Of a stretch of DNA of 64,000 nt, positions 1 to 8,377 are shown one piece after another. The notes under the pieces were generated by a model. It did no database searches, was not told the DNA's origin, and was given only the letters and a program-made list of their open reading frames with translations. Where the stretch lies: the NCBI RefSeq assembly GCF_001641125.1, contig NZ_LWLP01000001.1, forward strand, positions 3,184,133-3,248,132, written 5' to 3'. Position 1 is the stretch's first letter. Every line of letters starts with the position of its first letter. Position numbers and translations under genes: made by a program. The DNA is from Arthrobacter sp. OY3WO11. Its GTDB lineage: Bacteria; Actinomycetota; Actinomycetes; Actinomycetales; Micrococcaceae.

Positions 1-140
1 AGTCCACGGGAACGGCGTTCCATGATGACGGCGTTGGCCAGGCCATGCGCCGCGCGCTGCATAAGGACGTCCCCCAGTCCGGCGGCGAGGAGCGGTTCCT
101 CAGCCTGCCGCACCTGGGTTCCGGTGTAGGCGCTGATCAC
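1..140 (-). CDS. nnr: NAD(P)H-hydrate epimerase/dehydratase, N-terminal fragment
   Basis: Only the first 46 codons lie in the window; the rest runs off the left end. A GTG start gives ISAYTGTQVRQAEEPL after the initiator, followed by a stretch like the opening helix of YjeF-N (NAD(P)HX epimerase) domains. In actinobacteria this domain is usually fused to an ADP-dependent NAD(P)HX dehydratase; together they repair hydrated NAD(P)H. AGGAA sits nine bases before the GTG. It lies directly downstream of acpS on the same strand, a neighbourhood common in actinobacteria. The family call rests on this short N-terminus and on context. Confidence 0.6.
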   Translation of the reverse strand, partial: MISAYTGTQVRQAEEPLLAAGLGDVLMQRAAHGLANAVIMERRSRG

Positions 141-171
141 GGTGCCAGTTCCTGTGGGGGCCGGAGCAGGT

Positions 172-519
172 TCAGCCTTCGGCCAGGACGGTGGCCGTGG
201 CAATCCCGCCGTCGTGGCTCATGGAGAGGTGCCAGCGCTTGACGCCCTTGGCCTCGGCCACCGCCAGCACGGTGCCCTTGACCTGCACGGTGGGTCCGTT
301 CTGGTCCAGGCCGATCCAGCAGTCCTGCCAGTTCATGCCGGCGGGTGCACCGAGGACCTTGGCAACAGCTTCCTTGGCAGCAAACCGGGCAGCCAGTGAC
401 CGGGTGTTCAGCTCACGCTCAGCGGGGACGAACAGCCGGTCCCGGAGGCCGGGGGTGCGTTCAAGCTGGCGGCCGAACCGCTCGATGTCTACAACGTCTA
501 CGCCAATGCCAACAATCAT
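172..519 (-). CDS. acpS: Holo-[acyl-carrier-protein] synthase
   Basis: Transfers 4'-phosphopantetheine from CoA to a serine of acyl carrier protein in the cytoplasm, activating fatty-acid synthesis. The 115-residue length is normal for AcpS. It opens with [12 protein letters not shown], where Asp8 is the expected Mg ligand, and has [12 protein letters not shown] with Glu50 as the second ligand; HLSMSHDGG near the end fits the substrate-binding strand. The ATG is preceded by a TAGAGT box six bases upstream and no Shine-Dalgarno site, suggesting a leaderless mRNA. It lies between glmS and nnr on the same strand, separated from glmS by a hairpin. Confidence 0.95.
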   Translation of the reverse strand: MIVGIGVDVVDIERFGRQLERTPGLRDRLFVPAERELNTRSLAARFAAKEAVAKVLGAPAGMNWQDCWIGLDQNGPTVQVKGTVLAVAEAKGVKRWHLSMSHDGGIATATVLAEG

Positions 520-525
520 GGCACT

Positions 526-531
526 ACTCTA
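526..531 (-). promoter_or_regulatory. acpS: -10 box for leaderless acpS
   Basis: TAGAGT on the minus strand, six bases before the acpS ATG, fits the actinobacterial TANNNT -10 consensus. Transcription would begin at or next to the start codon. No clear -35 box was seen. Confidence 0.5.
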
Positions 532-588
532 CGTGGACGGTCCCGGCCCGCGGTGCGCAGCACACGCCTGGCATCCGGCGGATACGAC

Positions 589-619
589 GGAAGCCCCGGG
601 CGCCGGGCCCAGGGCTTCC
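589..619 (-). terminator. Hairpin downstream of glmS
   Basis: A 13-base stem with one mismatched pair (GGAAGCCCCGGGC against GCCCAGGGCTTCC, loop GCCGG) between glmS and acpS. The U-tract on the minus strand is poor, so termination may be partial. Confidence 0.5.
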
Positions 620-646
620 TTCATGAATCAGTACCGCATCAGGCTG

Positions 647-2539
647 CTACTCGACCGTGACGCTCTTGGCGAGGTTGCGGGGCTGGTCCACGTCGTAGCC
701 CTTGGCTGCGGCCAGTTCCGCGGCGAAGATCTGCAGCGGGACGGTGTTCAGCAGGGGCATGAGCAGCGTGGGGGTTTCGGGGACGTAGAAGACGTACTCG
801 GCGTAGGCCTTCACGGCTTCGTCGCCTTCCTCGGCGATGACCAGGGTGCGGGCGCCGCGGGCGCGGACTTCCTGGATGTTGGAGACCACCTTGGCGTGCA
901 GGGAATCGCGGCCGCGCGGGGACGGGACCACCACGAACACCGGCTGGCCGTCATCGATCAGGGCGATCGGGCCGTGCTTGAGCTCACCGGCGGCGAAGCC
1001 CTCGGCGTGGATGTACGCGATTTCCTTCAGCTTCAGCGCACCCTCCAGCGCCACCGGGTAGCCCACGTGCCGGCCCAGGAACAGCACCGACTTCTCGTTG
1101 GCCATGCTGCGGGCCAGCTCGCGCAAGGGCTCGGCGTTGTCCAGGATTTTCTGGATCTTCGCCGGGATCTTGTTCAGGTCCGCGAGGACGTCCTTGATCT
1201 GGCCGGAGAAGATGTTTCCGCGCAGCTGTGCCAAATACAGGCCCAGCAGGTACGCGGCGGTGATCTGCGCCAAAAACGCCTTGGTGGAGGCCACCGCGAT
1301 CTCCGGGCCCGCATGGGTGTAGAGCACGGCGTCGGATTCACGCGGGATGGTGGAGCCGTTGGTGTTGCAGATCGAGATGGTCTTGGCGCCCTGCTCCCGG
1401 GCGTAGCGGACGGCCATCAGGGTGTCCATGGTCTCCCCGGACTGGCTGATGGACACCACCAGGGTGTTCGCATCCAGGATCGGGTCCCGGTAGCGGAACT
1501 CGTGCGCGAGCTCCACCTCGGTGGGGATACGGCACCAGTTCTCGATCGCGTACTTCGCCACCATGCCCGCGTACGCGGCGGTGCCGCAGGCCAGCACAAT
1601 GATCTTGTTGACCTGTTTCAGCAGCTCAGGATCGATCCGGAGCTCGTCCAGGGTCAGCCTGCCGTTGATGTCGGAGCGGCCCATCAGGGTCTGCGCCACG
1701 GCGTCGGGCTGGTCATGGATTTCCTTCTCCATGAACGAGCTGAACCCGCCCTTTTCCGCCGAGGCAGGGTCCCAGTCAACGTGGTATTCCTTGCCGGCGG
1801 CCGGGTTGCCGAAGAAGTCGGTGATCTCCACGGTGTCCGCGGTGATGGTGACGATCTGGTCCTGGCCCAGCTCCACGGCGCGGCGGGTGTAGTCGATGAA
1901 CCCGGACACGTCCGAGCCCAGGAAGTTCTCGCCCTCGCCCAGGCCCACCACCAGGGGTGAGTTGCGGCGGGCGGCCACCACAACGTCCGGCTGGTCGGCA
2001 TGGACAGCCAGGAGCGTGAAGGCCCCCTCCAGCCGCTGGCAGGCCAGTTCCATGGCACGGGTCAGGCGGCCGTCAGCGGTGTCCCCGGCGAGCTTGTTCC
2101 GGTAAATATCCGCCAGCAGCGCGGCGGCAACCTCGGTGTCCGTCTCGGACAGGAAGGTCACGCCCTTATCCAGCAACTCAAGCTTGAGCTCGGCGAAGTT
2201 TTCGATGATGCCGTTGTGGATCACGGCGAGCTTGCCGCCATCGGCCAGGTGCGGGTGCGCGTTACGGTCCGTCGGCCCGCCATGCGTGGCCCACCGGGTA
2301 TGGCCGATCCCCGTCACCGTCTCCGGCAAAGGATGCGCCTCCAGCTCGGCAATCAGGTTGCTCAGCTTCCCCGACTTCTTCCGCGACTCGATCGCTCCCT
2401 TGGACACCACGGCGACCCCGGCAGAGTCGTAGCCCCGGTACTCCAGGCGGCGCAGTCCCTCAAGAACAACATCCAGCGCGCTGTGACCGGCAATTCCGCC
2501 GTCGACTGAACGGCCCACATATCCCACGATTCCACACAT
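647..2539 (-). CDS. glmS: Glutamine--fructose-6-phosphate aminotransferase (isomerizing)
   Basis: Makes glucosamine-6-phosphate from fructose-6-phosphate and glutamine, the first step toward UDP-GlcNAc and peptidoglycan. The protein begins MCGIVGYVG, with Cys2 as the glutaminase nucleophile after Met removal. The class II amidotransferase domain covers about residues 2-230, followed by two SIS sugar-isomerase domains (SQSGETMDTL is the sugar-phosphate loop of the first), and it ends with the conserved LAKSVTVE tail. 630 residues is normal. The ATG lies seven bases after TAGTCT, a leaderless arrangement. It is divergent from coaA. No glmS ribozyme could sit upstream, because the promoter abuts the start. 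GlmM, the next enzyme, is encoded about 3.5 kb away. Confidence 0.97.
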   Translation of the reverse strand: MCGIVGYVGRSVDGGIAGHSALDVVLEGLRRLEYRGYDSAGVAVVSKGAIESRKKSGKLSNLIAELEAHPLPETVTGIGHTRWATHGGPTDRNAHPHLADGGKLAVIHNGIIENFAELKLELLDKGVTFLSETDTEVAAALLADIYRNKLAGDTADGRLTRAMELACQRLEGAFTLLAVHADQPDVVVAARRNSPLVVGLGEGENFLGSDVSGFIDYTRRAVELGQDQIVTITADTVEITDFFGNPAAGKEYHVDWDPASAEKGGFSSFMEKEIHDQPDAVAQTLMGRSDINGRLTLDELRIDPELLKQVNKIIVLACGTAAYAGMVAKYAIENWCRIPTEVELAHEFRYRDPILDANTLVVSISQSGETMDTLMAVRYAREQGAKTISICNTNGSTIPRESDAVLYTHAGPEIAVASTKAFLAQITAAYLLGLYLAQLRGNIFSGQIKDVLADLNKIPAKIQKILDNAEPLRELARSMANEKSVLFLGRHVGYPVALEGALKLKEIAYIHAEGFAAGELKHGPIALIDDGQPVFVVVPSPRGRDSLHAKVVSNIQEVRARGARTLVIAEEGDEAVKAYAEYVFYVPETPTLLMPLLNTVPLQIFAAELAAAKGYDVDQPRNLAKSVTVE

Positions 2540-2546
2540 AGCCTCA

Positions 2547-2552
2547 AGACTA
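2547..2552 (-). promoter_or_regulatory. glmS: -10 box for leaderless glmS
   Basis: TAGTCT on the minus strand with seven bases to the glmS ATG, matching TANNNT. No Shine-Dalgarno sequence lies in the gap. Confidence 0.5.
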
Positions 2553-2663
2553 TCGGCAGCGGCACCCCAGATCTAAACCGGCTGCCATCCTTGCGGGGGC
2601 GGAATGTTGCGGCTGCCGCCGCGCGCAGGCCGTGCTCCATTTCGCTATGTGCCGGGCCCGGGG

Positions 2664-2669
2664 CAGAAT
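2664..2669 (+). promoter_or_regulatory. coaA: -10 box for leaderless coaA
   Basis: CAGAAT, one mismatch from TANNNT, lies seven bases before the GTG chosen for coaA. The same hexamer precedes the P1-family hydrolase gene at 33.0 kb. Confidence 0.45.
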
Positions 2670-2676
2670 CTCTAGA

Positions 2677-3642
2677 GTGACTTTGCAACGCAACGAGGCG
2701 AACGGGGAGGGTGTCTCCCCGTTCGTCGAGCTGGACCGGCAGACCTGGTCCAGGCTCGCGGATGAGATGGAACAGCCTCTCAACCAAGAGGACATCATCC
2801 GTCTCCGTGGCCTCGGGGACCCCCTGGACATGAAGGAAATCCGCGAGGTCTACCTTCCGCTCTCCAGGCTCCTGCACCTGTATGTGGAGGCTGCCGGGCA
2901 GCTGCACGCCGCCACCACCACGTTCCTGGGCGAGCACACCCAGCGCACACCGTTCGTGATCGGCGTGGCGGGGTCTGTGGCCGTGGGCAAGTCCACCATT
3001 GCCCGCGTGCTCCGTGAAATGCTGCGGCGCTGGCCCGGCACACCCAACGTGGAGCTCATCACCACGGACGGCTTCCTCTATCCCCTGGCCGAGCTCAAGC
3101 GGCGCCAGCTGCTGGAGCGCAAGGGTTTCCCGGAGTCCTATGACCGCCGGGCGCTGCTCCGTTTCGTGAGCGAGATCAAGAGCGGCGCCGAGGAAGTGCG
3201 CGCCCCCTGGTACTCCCACGTGACGTACGACATCGTTCCGGGCAAGGAGGTGGTGGTCCGCCGGCCTGACGTTTTGATCGTTGAGGGGCTGAACGTGCTG
3301 GCTCCGGCGCGTCCGCGGCACGACGGCCGGCAGGGCCTGGCGCTGAGCGACTTCTTCGACTTCTCCATCTACGTGGATGCCAAGACCTCCTACATCGAGG
3401 AATGGTACGTGGACCGGTTCCGCAAGCTGCGGAGCACCGCGTTCGCGCAGCCGGAGTCCTACTTCCACCGCTACGCCACCCTGTCAGACGAAGAGGCTGA
3501 GACCACGGCGCGCGACATCTGGAAGCGCATCAACGAGCCCAACCTTGAGGAAAATGTCCTTCCCACGCGGGGACGTGCACAGCTGGTGCTCACCAAAGAA
3601 GCGGACCATTCGATCCGCCGGATGCTGCTCCGGAAGGTTTAA
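2677..3642 (+). CDS. coaA: Type I pantothenate kinase
   Basis: ATP-dependent phosphorylation of pantothenate, the first and regulated step of coenzyme A synthesis. The P-loop is [12 protein letters not shown] (residues 96-107), followed by TTDGFLYP and further PRK-like motifs; [10 protein letters not shown] and [10 protein letters not shown] fit CoaA. I start at the GTG giving [10 protein letters not shown] rather than at an upstream ATG, because the GTG lies seven bases after a -10-like CAGAAT and the N-terminus then has family length (321 residues). The next gene begins six bases after the stop, so the two are probably co-transcribed. CoA made here also feeds AcpS, encoded nearby. Confidence 0.93.
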   Translation: MTLQRNEANGEGVSPFVELDRQTWSRLADEMEQPLNQEDIIRLRGLGDPLDMKEIREVYLPLSRLLHLYVEAAGQLHAATTTFLGEHTQRTPFVIGVAGSVAVGKSTIARVLREMLRRWPGTPNVELITTDGFLYPLAELKRRQLLERKGFPESYDRRALLRFVSEIKSGAEEVRAPWYSHVTYDIVPGKEVVVRRPDVLIVEGLNVLAPARPRHDGRQGLALSDFFDFSIYVDAKTSYIEEWYVDRFRKLRSTAFAQPESYFHRYATLSDEEAETTARDIWKRINEPNLEENVLPTRGRAQLVLTKEADHSIRRMLLRKV

Positions 3643-3647
3643 CCCAA

Positions 3648-4541
3648 GTGTGCCACGACTGCTCCGCCGGCACCGCCGCCCCGCTTGGTGCACCAGCGGC
3701 CAGCCGCCGCAGCTTCGCCCGCTTCCTCGCGGCGGGTGCTGGACTCACTGTCCTGGCAGCCTGCACGCCCGAGGCCCCCGCGCAGGTCCCGCCGTCTTCC
3801 GCGTCTGCCTCCGCCACGTCTCACCCACCTGTCACCCCCACGCCCACTCCGGAAAGCACGACGGCGGCGCCCGCCCCTGAGGCTGCGGCACCGGCCGCGC
3901 CGTCCCCCACGCCGTCGCCCTCGGCTGCGCTGCCGCGGCAGTTCTCCCTCACTGATCCGGACAGCCCCTGGCTGATCGTGAACAAGCACCGGCCGCTGGT
4001 GCCGGCGGACTACGTCCCGGCCGACCTGGTGCGTCCCTCAATCGCCATGACTGCTTCCGGCGAGGCGTCATTGTTGAACAGCACGACGGCGGCTGCGGCG
4101 GAGGCGATGTTCGCGGCGGCCGCGCGGGACGGTGTGGCGATGGTCCTAGCCAGCGGATACCGCTCGTACGCCACCCAGGTGGCCACCTATAACGGCTACG
4201 TCGCCGCCCGCGGCCAGGCCGATGCGGACACGGCCAGCGCCAGGCCCGGTCACTCGGAGCACCAGACGGGCTGGGCCTTCGACATTGCCGACGGCAACGG
4301 CGCCTGCGGGTTCCAGCCGTGCTTTGCGGACCAGCCCTCGGCAGTCTGGGCCAAGGCGAACGCGCACCGGTTCGGGTTCGTGGTGCGGTACCCGTGGATG
4401 TTCCACCCCGTCACGGGGTACTACTACGAGCCGTGGCACCTGCGGTACATCGGGGTGGAGGCGGCCACGGACATGGCGAACCGGGGCGTCAACACCGTGG
4501 AGGAGTACTTCGGCGTGGAAGCGGCTCCGGGGTATCCGTAG
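3648..4541 (+). CDS. Tat-exported lipoprotein D-alanyl-D-alanine carboxypeptidase (VanY-like)
   Basis: A zinc DD-carboxypeptidase expected to trim the terminal D-Ala of wall peptides outside the cell. The N-terminus has a twin-arginine motif (SRRSFARFL, residues 19-27) and a lipobox LAAC with Cys39, so it should be a Tat-exported lipoprotein. A Pro/Ala/Ser/Thr-rich linker (about 40-100) follows. The catalytic domain has the M15B signatures SEHQTGWAFD and EPWHLRYI, giving His, Asp and His zinc ligands. The GTG start is preceded by GGAAGG ten bases upstream. Two cysteines (MCHDC) precede the Tat motif and look unusual. It starts just after coaA. Confidence 0.88.
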   Translation: MCHDCSAGTAAPLGAPAASRRSFARFLAAGAGLTVLAACTPEAPAQVPPSSASASATSHPPVTPTPTPESTTAAPAPEAAAPAAPSPTPSPSAALPRQFSLTDPDSPWLIVNKHRPLVPADYVPADLVRPSIAMTASGEASLLNSTTAAAAEAMFAAAARDGVAMVLASGYRSYATQVATYNGYVAARGQADADTASARPGHSEHQTGWAFDIADGNGACGFQPCFADQPSAVWAKANAHRFGFVVRYPWMFHPVTGYYYEPWHLRYIGVEAATDMANRGVNTVEEYFGVEAAPGYP

Positions 4542-4583
4542 GGCTGCTTGGCTGATCTGCGTGTTCACCTGAGTTCATCCCCC

Positions 4584-4589
4584 TAAGCT
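4584..4589 (+). promoter_or_regulatory. -10 box for leaderless orphan gene
   Basis: TAAGCT matches TANNNT and lies six bases before the ATG of the 280-residue unknown gene. Confidence 0.45.
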
Positions 4590-4595
4590 GATTCC

Positions 4596-5438
4596 ATGAC
4601 GGACCGCAACCGCATTCTGGCGGAGCTGGCTGACCGCTCGCGGCGTGACCTGCAACTGCGCTATGACCACTTCGACCGCGAGGAGGCGGCGCGAACCGCG
4701 GCCATTTCGGACGAGCGCAAGAAGCAGCTCAACCTGACTCCTGAACACTTCCGCAAAGCGTGGGAATTCATTGAGGGTCGGCGCGTGCACGAGCGAGACC
4801 AGCTGGAGAAGGGGATAGCGTTTTTCGGCACTTTTTCATCCGACGTACTGGCCGCGTTGGACGACGATCTGCGGAACGAAGGCCCGTTCTCCAAAGCCCA
4901 CGGGATCAGCCTGCTCGACGGTACGCCTGGCCGCCACTCTTCCCGGCATAGTGGAACGGCCAGTTTCCTAAGCGAATTCGAGTCCCGACACTCTGGCGAA
5001 CGCTACATCAGGGACTTTTTCACCTTTCTGCCCACGGATGCCGCCATCATCCACGATGCCTGGGCCGCGCTGGGGCTTGAGGAGCCTGTTGGGCTCACTG
5101 AGGTCGCCGATCGGCAATACTCGAGACAAGCGATCAGCAACTTGCTCCTAACTGCACGGGCACTGCGGTCAACCCAGGACGCCTACTACAGCCGGTTGGT
5201 GACGTCGACCGGTTACAGCTGGGGAGACGAGTTCGCTTACAGGACCCACCACCTGAGGCATCTCACCCGCGCGTTCGCGAAGCACCTGCTGGACTGCAGC
5301 CCCAGCGATGAAGAACTAGCCCAGGAGCTGGGAGACGTCACGGATGACAGGTATGGCCTGACCTTGGAGGGCGTTACAGAACAGGACTTTCTGGAGATGC
5401 TTGGGCGGTACCGCAACGCGCCGGGTGCCAGGCCTTAG
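4596..5438 (+). CDS. Unrecognised 280-residue soluble protein
   Basis: I do not recognise this family. The product is hydrophilic, with no signal peptide or membrane segment. The first 70 residues are strongly charged and probably helical (LADRSRRDLQLRYDHF, then ISDERKKQLNLTPEHFRKAW). A Ser/His-rich loop around residues 115-130 is followed by a mainly alpha-helical C-terminal half. The ATG follows a TAAGCT box by six bases, so a leaderless transcript is likely. Its base composition looks slightly less GC-rich than coaA and glmM. It stands alone between the carboxypeptidase gene and mscL, which suggests an inserted accessory gene. No function is proposed. Confidence 0.8.
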   Translation: MTDRNRILAELADRSRRDLQLRYDHFDREEAARTAAISDERKKQLNLTPEHFRKAWEFIEGRRVHERDQLEKGIAFFGTFSSDVLAALDDDLRNEGPFSKAHGISLLDGTPGRHSSRHSGTASFLSEFESRHSGERYIRDFFTFLPTDAAIIHDAWAALGLEEPVGLTEVADRQYSRQAISNLLLTARALRSTQDAYYSRLVTSTGYSWGDEFAYRTHHLRHLTRAFAKHLLDCSPSDEELAQELGDVTDDRYGLTLEGVTEQDFLEMLGRYRNAPGARP

Positions 5439-5488
5439 CCCGGACACTCTCTGAACGAAGCTGTCACGTCCGGGGCCCACTGCTGCGC

Positions 5489-5494
5489 TAGTTT
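5489..5494 (+). promoter_or_regulatory. mscL: -10 box for leaderless mscL
   Basis: TAGTTT matches TANNNT and is separated from the mscL ATG by seven bases without a Shine-Dalgarno site. It decides the start in favour of MLTGFKNF over an ATG three codons upstream. Confidence 0.5.
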
Positions 5495-5501
5495 GGTTCC
5501 T

Positions 5502-5906
5502 ATGCTTACTGGATTCAAGAATTTCATTATGAAGGGCAACGTCGTTGACCTTGCCGTCGCAGTCGTTATCGGTACCGCGTTCGGCGCGGTGGTGACGGCC
5601 ATGGTCAACAAGGTGCTCATGCCGTTCATTGCGGGCCTGGTGGGGTCGCCGAACTTCGACAGTTTCGGCAAGGTGGACTTCAACGGCAACGCCATAGAGT
5701 TTGGGGTCCTGCTGACCGCGATCGTCAACTTCCTCCTGATTTCCGCGGCCATCTATTTCGTTGTGGTGATGCCCATGAACCTCATGATCGAACGCCGCAA
5801 CCGCAGGCTCGGCATCGGCCAGGACGTGAAGGAGGAGTCCTCCGAGGATCCCCAGATCGCCTTGCTCACGGAGATCCGGGACGCGCTGAAGACCCGCTCT
5901 TCCTAA
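5502..5906 (+). CDS. mscL: Large-conductance mechanosensitive channel
   Basis: A homopentameric inner-membrane channel that opens under membrane tension and releases solutes on hypo-osmotic shock. It begins MLTGFKNFIMKGNVVDLAVA, the conserved amphipathic N-terminal helix and start of TM1; TM1 is about residues 15-43 and TM2 about 65-95, joined by a short periplasmic loop. A charged cytoplasmic helix (ALLTEIRDALKTR) closes the 134-residue protein, a normal length. A strong terminator follows, shared with the convergent glmM. Confidence 0.95.
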   Translation: MLTGFKNFIMKGNVVDLAVAVVIGTAFGAVVTAMVNKVLMPFIAGLVGSPNFDSFGKVDFNGNAIEFGVLLTAIVNFLLISAAIYFVVVMPMNLMIERRNRRLGIGQDVKEESSEDPQIALLTEIRDALKTRSS

Positions 5907-5921
5907 CCGGCTTTCGAACCG

Positions 5922-5958
5922 AAAGTGGCCCGTTTCCTTTCCGGAAACGGGCCACTTT
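5922..5958. terminator. Bidirectional terminator between mscL and glmM
   Basis: A perfect 16-base stem (AAAGTGGCCCGTTTCC and its complement, loop TTTCC). On the + strand it ends in five T, and on the minus strand in A/T as well, so it can terminate both convergent genes. Confidence 0.85.
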
Positions 5959-5974
5959 TTGTTGCGTCGGCTTG

Positions 5975-7336
5975 TTACTCGCTGACCAGTTCCAGGGCGA
6001 GTTCGGCGCGGACCACCTGGGCTAGGTGCTCAGCGATGGAGTGGGCGGTTTCTTCGTCCGCGGCCTCCACCATGACACGCACCACGGGTTCCGTGCCGGA
6101 GGGGCGGAGCAATACGCGGCCGGTATCGCCCAGCGCGGCTTCCGCTGCGGCCACGGCCTGGGCAAGGACCTCGTTGCTGCCCACCCTTGTGCGGTCGACG
6201 CCCTTGACGTTGATGAGGACCTGGGGAAGCTTGGTCATCACGGTGGCGAGTTCCTTGAGCGGCTTCCCGGTCAGGGCGATCTGGGCGGCGAGCTGCAGTC
6301 CAGTGAGGACGCCGTCGCCGGTAGTGGCGTAGTCAGCGAAGATCACGTGTCCGGACTGTTCCCCGCCAAGGTTGAAGCCGCCGTCGCGCATTTCTTCCAG
6401 GACGTAGCGGTCCCCCACTGCCGTTTCGCGGATGCTGATGCCGGCCTGGCGGAGGGCGATCTTCAGTCCGAGGTTGCTCATGACGGTGGCCACGAGGACG
6501 TCGTCCTTGAGCTTTCCGGATTTTTTGAGCGCCACGGCGAGGATGGCCATGATCTGGTCGCCGTCCACCACGTTGCCTTCGTGGTCCACGGCGAGGCAGC
6601 GGTCGGCGTCGCCGTCGTGGGCGATTCCCAGGTTGGCGCCGTACTTCAACACAGCCTCCTTGAGCGGGCCAAGGTGGGTGGAGCCGACGCCGTCGTTGAT
6701 GTTGTGGCCGTCCGGTTCAGCCCCGATAACGATGACGTCCGCGCCGGCGTCCTTGAACACCTGGGGCGAGCAGCCGCTGGCGGCACCGTGGGCGCAGTCC
6801 AAGACCACGCGGATGCCCTCCAGGTTATGCGGGAGGGTGCCCAGGAGGTGGACGATGTAGCGGTCCTCGGCGTCGGAGAAGCGCTGGATGCGGCCCACGT
6901 CCGCGCCGACCGGGCGCACTGCTTCCTTGGACATCTGGGCCTCGATGGCGTCCTCGACGTCGTCCGGGAGCTTCTGGCCGCCGCGGGCGAAGAACTTGAT
7001 GCCGTTGTCCGGTGCAGGGTTATGGGAGGCGGAGATCATCACGCCGAAGTCTGCGTCCAGGTCAGCAACCAGATAGGCCGCAGCGGGCGTGGGGAGGACG
7101 CCGGCGTCGTAGACGTCAATACCTGAGCTGGAGAGCCCGGCCTCCACCGCGGCGGCGATGAACTCGCCGCTAGCGCGCGGGTCACGGGCCACCACGGCGC
7201 GGGGCCGCGTTCCGTTGGAGTTGCGGTCGTGGCCGAGCACGACGGCGGCCGCCTGGGCCAGCTGCATCGCCAGCTCCGCAGTCAACAAACCGTTCGCCAG
7301 GCCCCGGACACCATCAGTTCCAAATAATCTAGACAC
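5975..7336 (-). CDS. glmM: Phosphoglucosamine mutase
   Basis: Interconverts glucosamine-6-phosphate and glucosamine-1-phosphate, the step after GlmS toward UDP-GlcNAc. It carries the four alpha-D-phosphohexomutase domains: the N-terminal FGTDGVRG, the phosphoserine loop [14 protein letters not shown], the Mg-binding DGDADR, and the C-terminal phosphate-binding [14 protein letters not shown]. 453 residues is typical. The start is GTG, six bases after TAGACT, so the mRNA is probably leaderless. It is convergent with mscL. Confidence 0.96.
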   Translation of the reverse strand: MSRLFGTDGVRGLANGLLTAELAMQLAQAAAVVLGHDRNSNGTRPRAVVARDPRASGEFIAAAVEAGLSSSGIDVYDAGVLPTPAAAYLVADLDADFGVMISASHNPAPDNGIKFFARGGQKLPDDVEDAIEAQMSKEAVRPVGADVGRIQRFSDAEDRYIVHLLGTLPHNLEGIRVVLDCAHGAASGCSPQVFKDAGADVIVIGAEPDGHNINDGVGSTHLGPLKEAVLKYGANLGIAHDGDADRCLAVDHEGNVVDGDQIMAILAVALKKSGKLKDDVLVATVMSNLGLKIALRQAGISIRETAVGDRYVLEEMRDGGFNLGGEQSGHVIFADYATTGDGVLTGLQLAAQIALTGKPLKELATVMTKLPQVLINVKGVDRTRVGSNEVLAQAVAAAEAALGDTGRVLLRPSGTEPVVRVMVEAADEETAHSIAEHLAQVVRAELALELVSE

Positions 7337-7342
7337 CGATCA

Positions 7343-7348
7343 AGTCTA
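7343..7348 (-). promoter_or_regulatory. glmM: -10 box for leaderless glmM
   Basis: TAGACT on the minus strand, six bases before the glmM GTG. The same hexamer recurs before the truA-region ATG and upstream of rpsL. Confidence 0.5.
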
Positions 7349-7381
7349 GAGGATGGGGGTGGCTCGGCTTGAAACGGCAGG

Positions 7382-7744
7382 TCAGTCAGCCTTGCGTGGC
7401 ACCTTGAGCGGCGTGGCCGCGGCAGGCGTCGGTTGATACTTCTTCCAGGCCCCACCTACTCGGTGGGACGTCAGGTGCCATCCATTGCAGTCATTGCAGG
7501 GATAGGCGCTGGCCTCACGTCTTCCACGATGATTCGAGCGCTGGATGGCTTGGAGAGCACGCACAGCACTTTTCCGGCTTGGATAGATGACTTTGGCGCA
7601 ATGAGCCACGGGCGAAGTCCAATACAGGAAGTCGCGTGGCTCATTTCCACACTTGATCGGCTGTTTAGTACAGACCGACCCGGATCCACTCGAAGTGGCT
7701 GGTCTCGTACAAAGTAATGCGGCTTTGGCGTCACCGTCAATCAC
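7382..7744 (-). CDS. Small Cys-rich protein with a CxxCxxWHLT motif
   Basis: A 120-residue basic protein whose best feature is PCNDCNGWHLTS near residues 88-99, a half zinc ribbon seen in short actinobacterial hypothetical proteins; WHLTS after the CxxC pair is characteristic. Further cysteines at about residues 12, 25, 32 and 49 could complete a metal site. The GTG is the only start after the upstream in-frame TAA, and no Shine-Dalgarno is visible, so the start is uncertain. The composition is a little less GC-rich than its neighbours. It lies between rpsI and glmM on the same strand. The function is unknown. Confidence 0.6.
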   Translation of the reverse strand: MIDGDAKAALLCTRPATSSGSGSVCTKQPIKCGNEPRDFLYWTSPVAHCAKVIYPSRKSAVRALQAIQRSNHRGRREASAYPCNDCNGWHLTSHRVGGAWKKYQPTPAAATPLKVPRKAD

Positions 7745-7786
7745 AACTTAACAAGAGTTTTTGCTCGATTGGGGTTTTAAAGGCAG

Positions 7787-7818
7787 AAGCCCGCCCCGCC
7801 GGACGGCGGGACGGGCTT
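7787..7818 (-). terminator. Terminator hairpin of rplM-rpsI
   Basis: A GC-rich 14-base stem with one mismatch (AAGCCCG...CCGCC paired with GGCGG...CGGGCTT, loop GGAC) just downstream of rpsI. The following U-tract is interrupted. Confidence 0.6.
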
Positions 7819-7832
7819 GTGTGCAAGCGGGT

Positions 7833-8339
7833 TTAGCGCTTGGAGTACTGCTGAGCCTTGCGGGCCTTCTTGAGACCGGCCTTCTTACGCTCGATGACGC
7901 GGGCGTCGCGAGACAGGTAACCGGCCTTCTTCAGCGTGGCGCGGTTGTTCTCGACGTCGATCTCGTTCAGTGAACGGGCGATGCCGAGGCGCAGGGCGCC
8001 GGCCTGGCCGGAGATGCCGCCGCCGTGGATGCGGGCGATGACGTCGTAAGCGCCTTCGAGATCAAGGATCTTGAAGGGCTCGTTGACGTCCTGCTGGTGA
8101 AGCTTGTTCGGGAAGTAGTTGTCCAGCGCACGGCCGTTGATGGTCCACTTGCCGGAGCCGGGCACAACGCGGACGCGTGCAACGGCTTCCTTGCGGCGGC
8201 CAACTGCTGCGCCTGCAACAGTCAGGGCTGGGCGCTCCTTCTTTGGCGCAGCGGCGTCGGCAGCTGAGCTTTCAGAGGTGTAGCTGGTCAGGGTTTCCTC
8301 AGCCTCAACGGCTTCGGTGGTCTCTTCGTTCTGAGCCAC
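7833..8339 (-). CDS. rpsI: 30S ribosomal protein S9
   Basis: A small-subunit head protein whose C-terminal tail reaches the P-site t[22 protein letters not shown] and the basic C-terminal RKAQQYSKR are diagnostic. The first 45 residues are an acidic Ala/Glu/Ser extension absent from E. coli S9, making it 168 residues. The start has an AAGGAGAACC Shine-Dalgarno leader. It follows rplM on the same strand, 38 bp after its stop, the usual pairing. Confidence 0.97.
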   Translation of the reverse strand: MAQNEETTEAVEAEETLTSYTSESSAADAAAPKKERPALTVAGAAVGRRKEAVARVRVVPGSGKWTINGRALDNYFPNKLHQQDVNEPFKILDLEGAYDVIARIHGGGISGQAGALRLGIARSLNEIDVENNRATLKKAGYLSRDARVIERKKAGLKKARKAQQYSKR

Positions 8340-8377
8340 GGTTCTCCTTGTATAGATAAGTTGTTTGGTGGCCAGGA

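Noticed and set aside
191..1960. Long + strand open frame opposite acpS and glmS
   Set aside because: Shadow of glmS codon bias; it crosses two real genes and their gap.
2540..2676. glmS ribozyme or riboswitch
   Set aside because: The glmS promoter appears to sit seven bases before the start codon, and the 137-bp divergent gap is shared with coaA.
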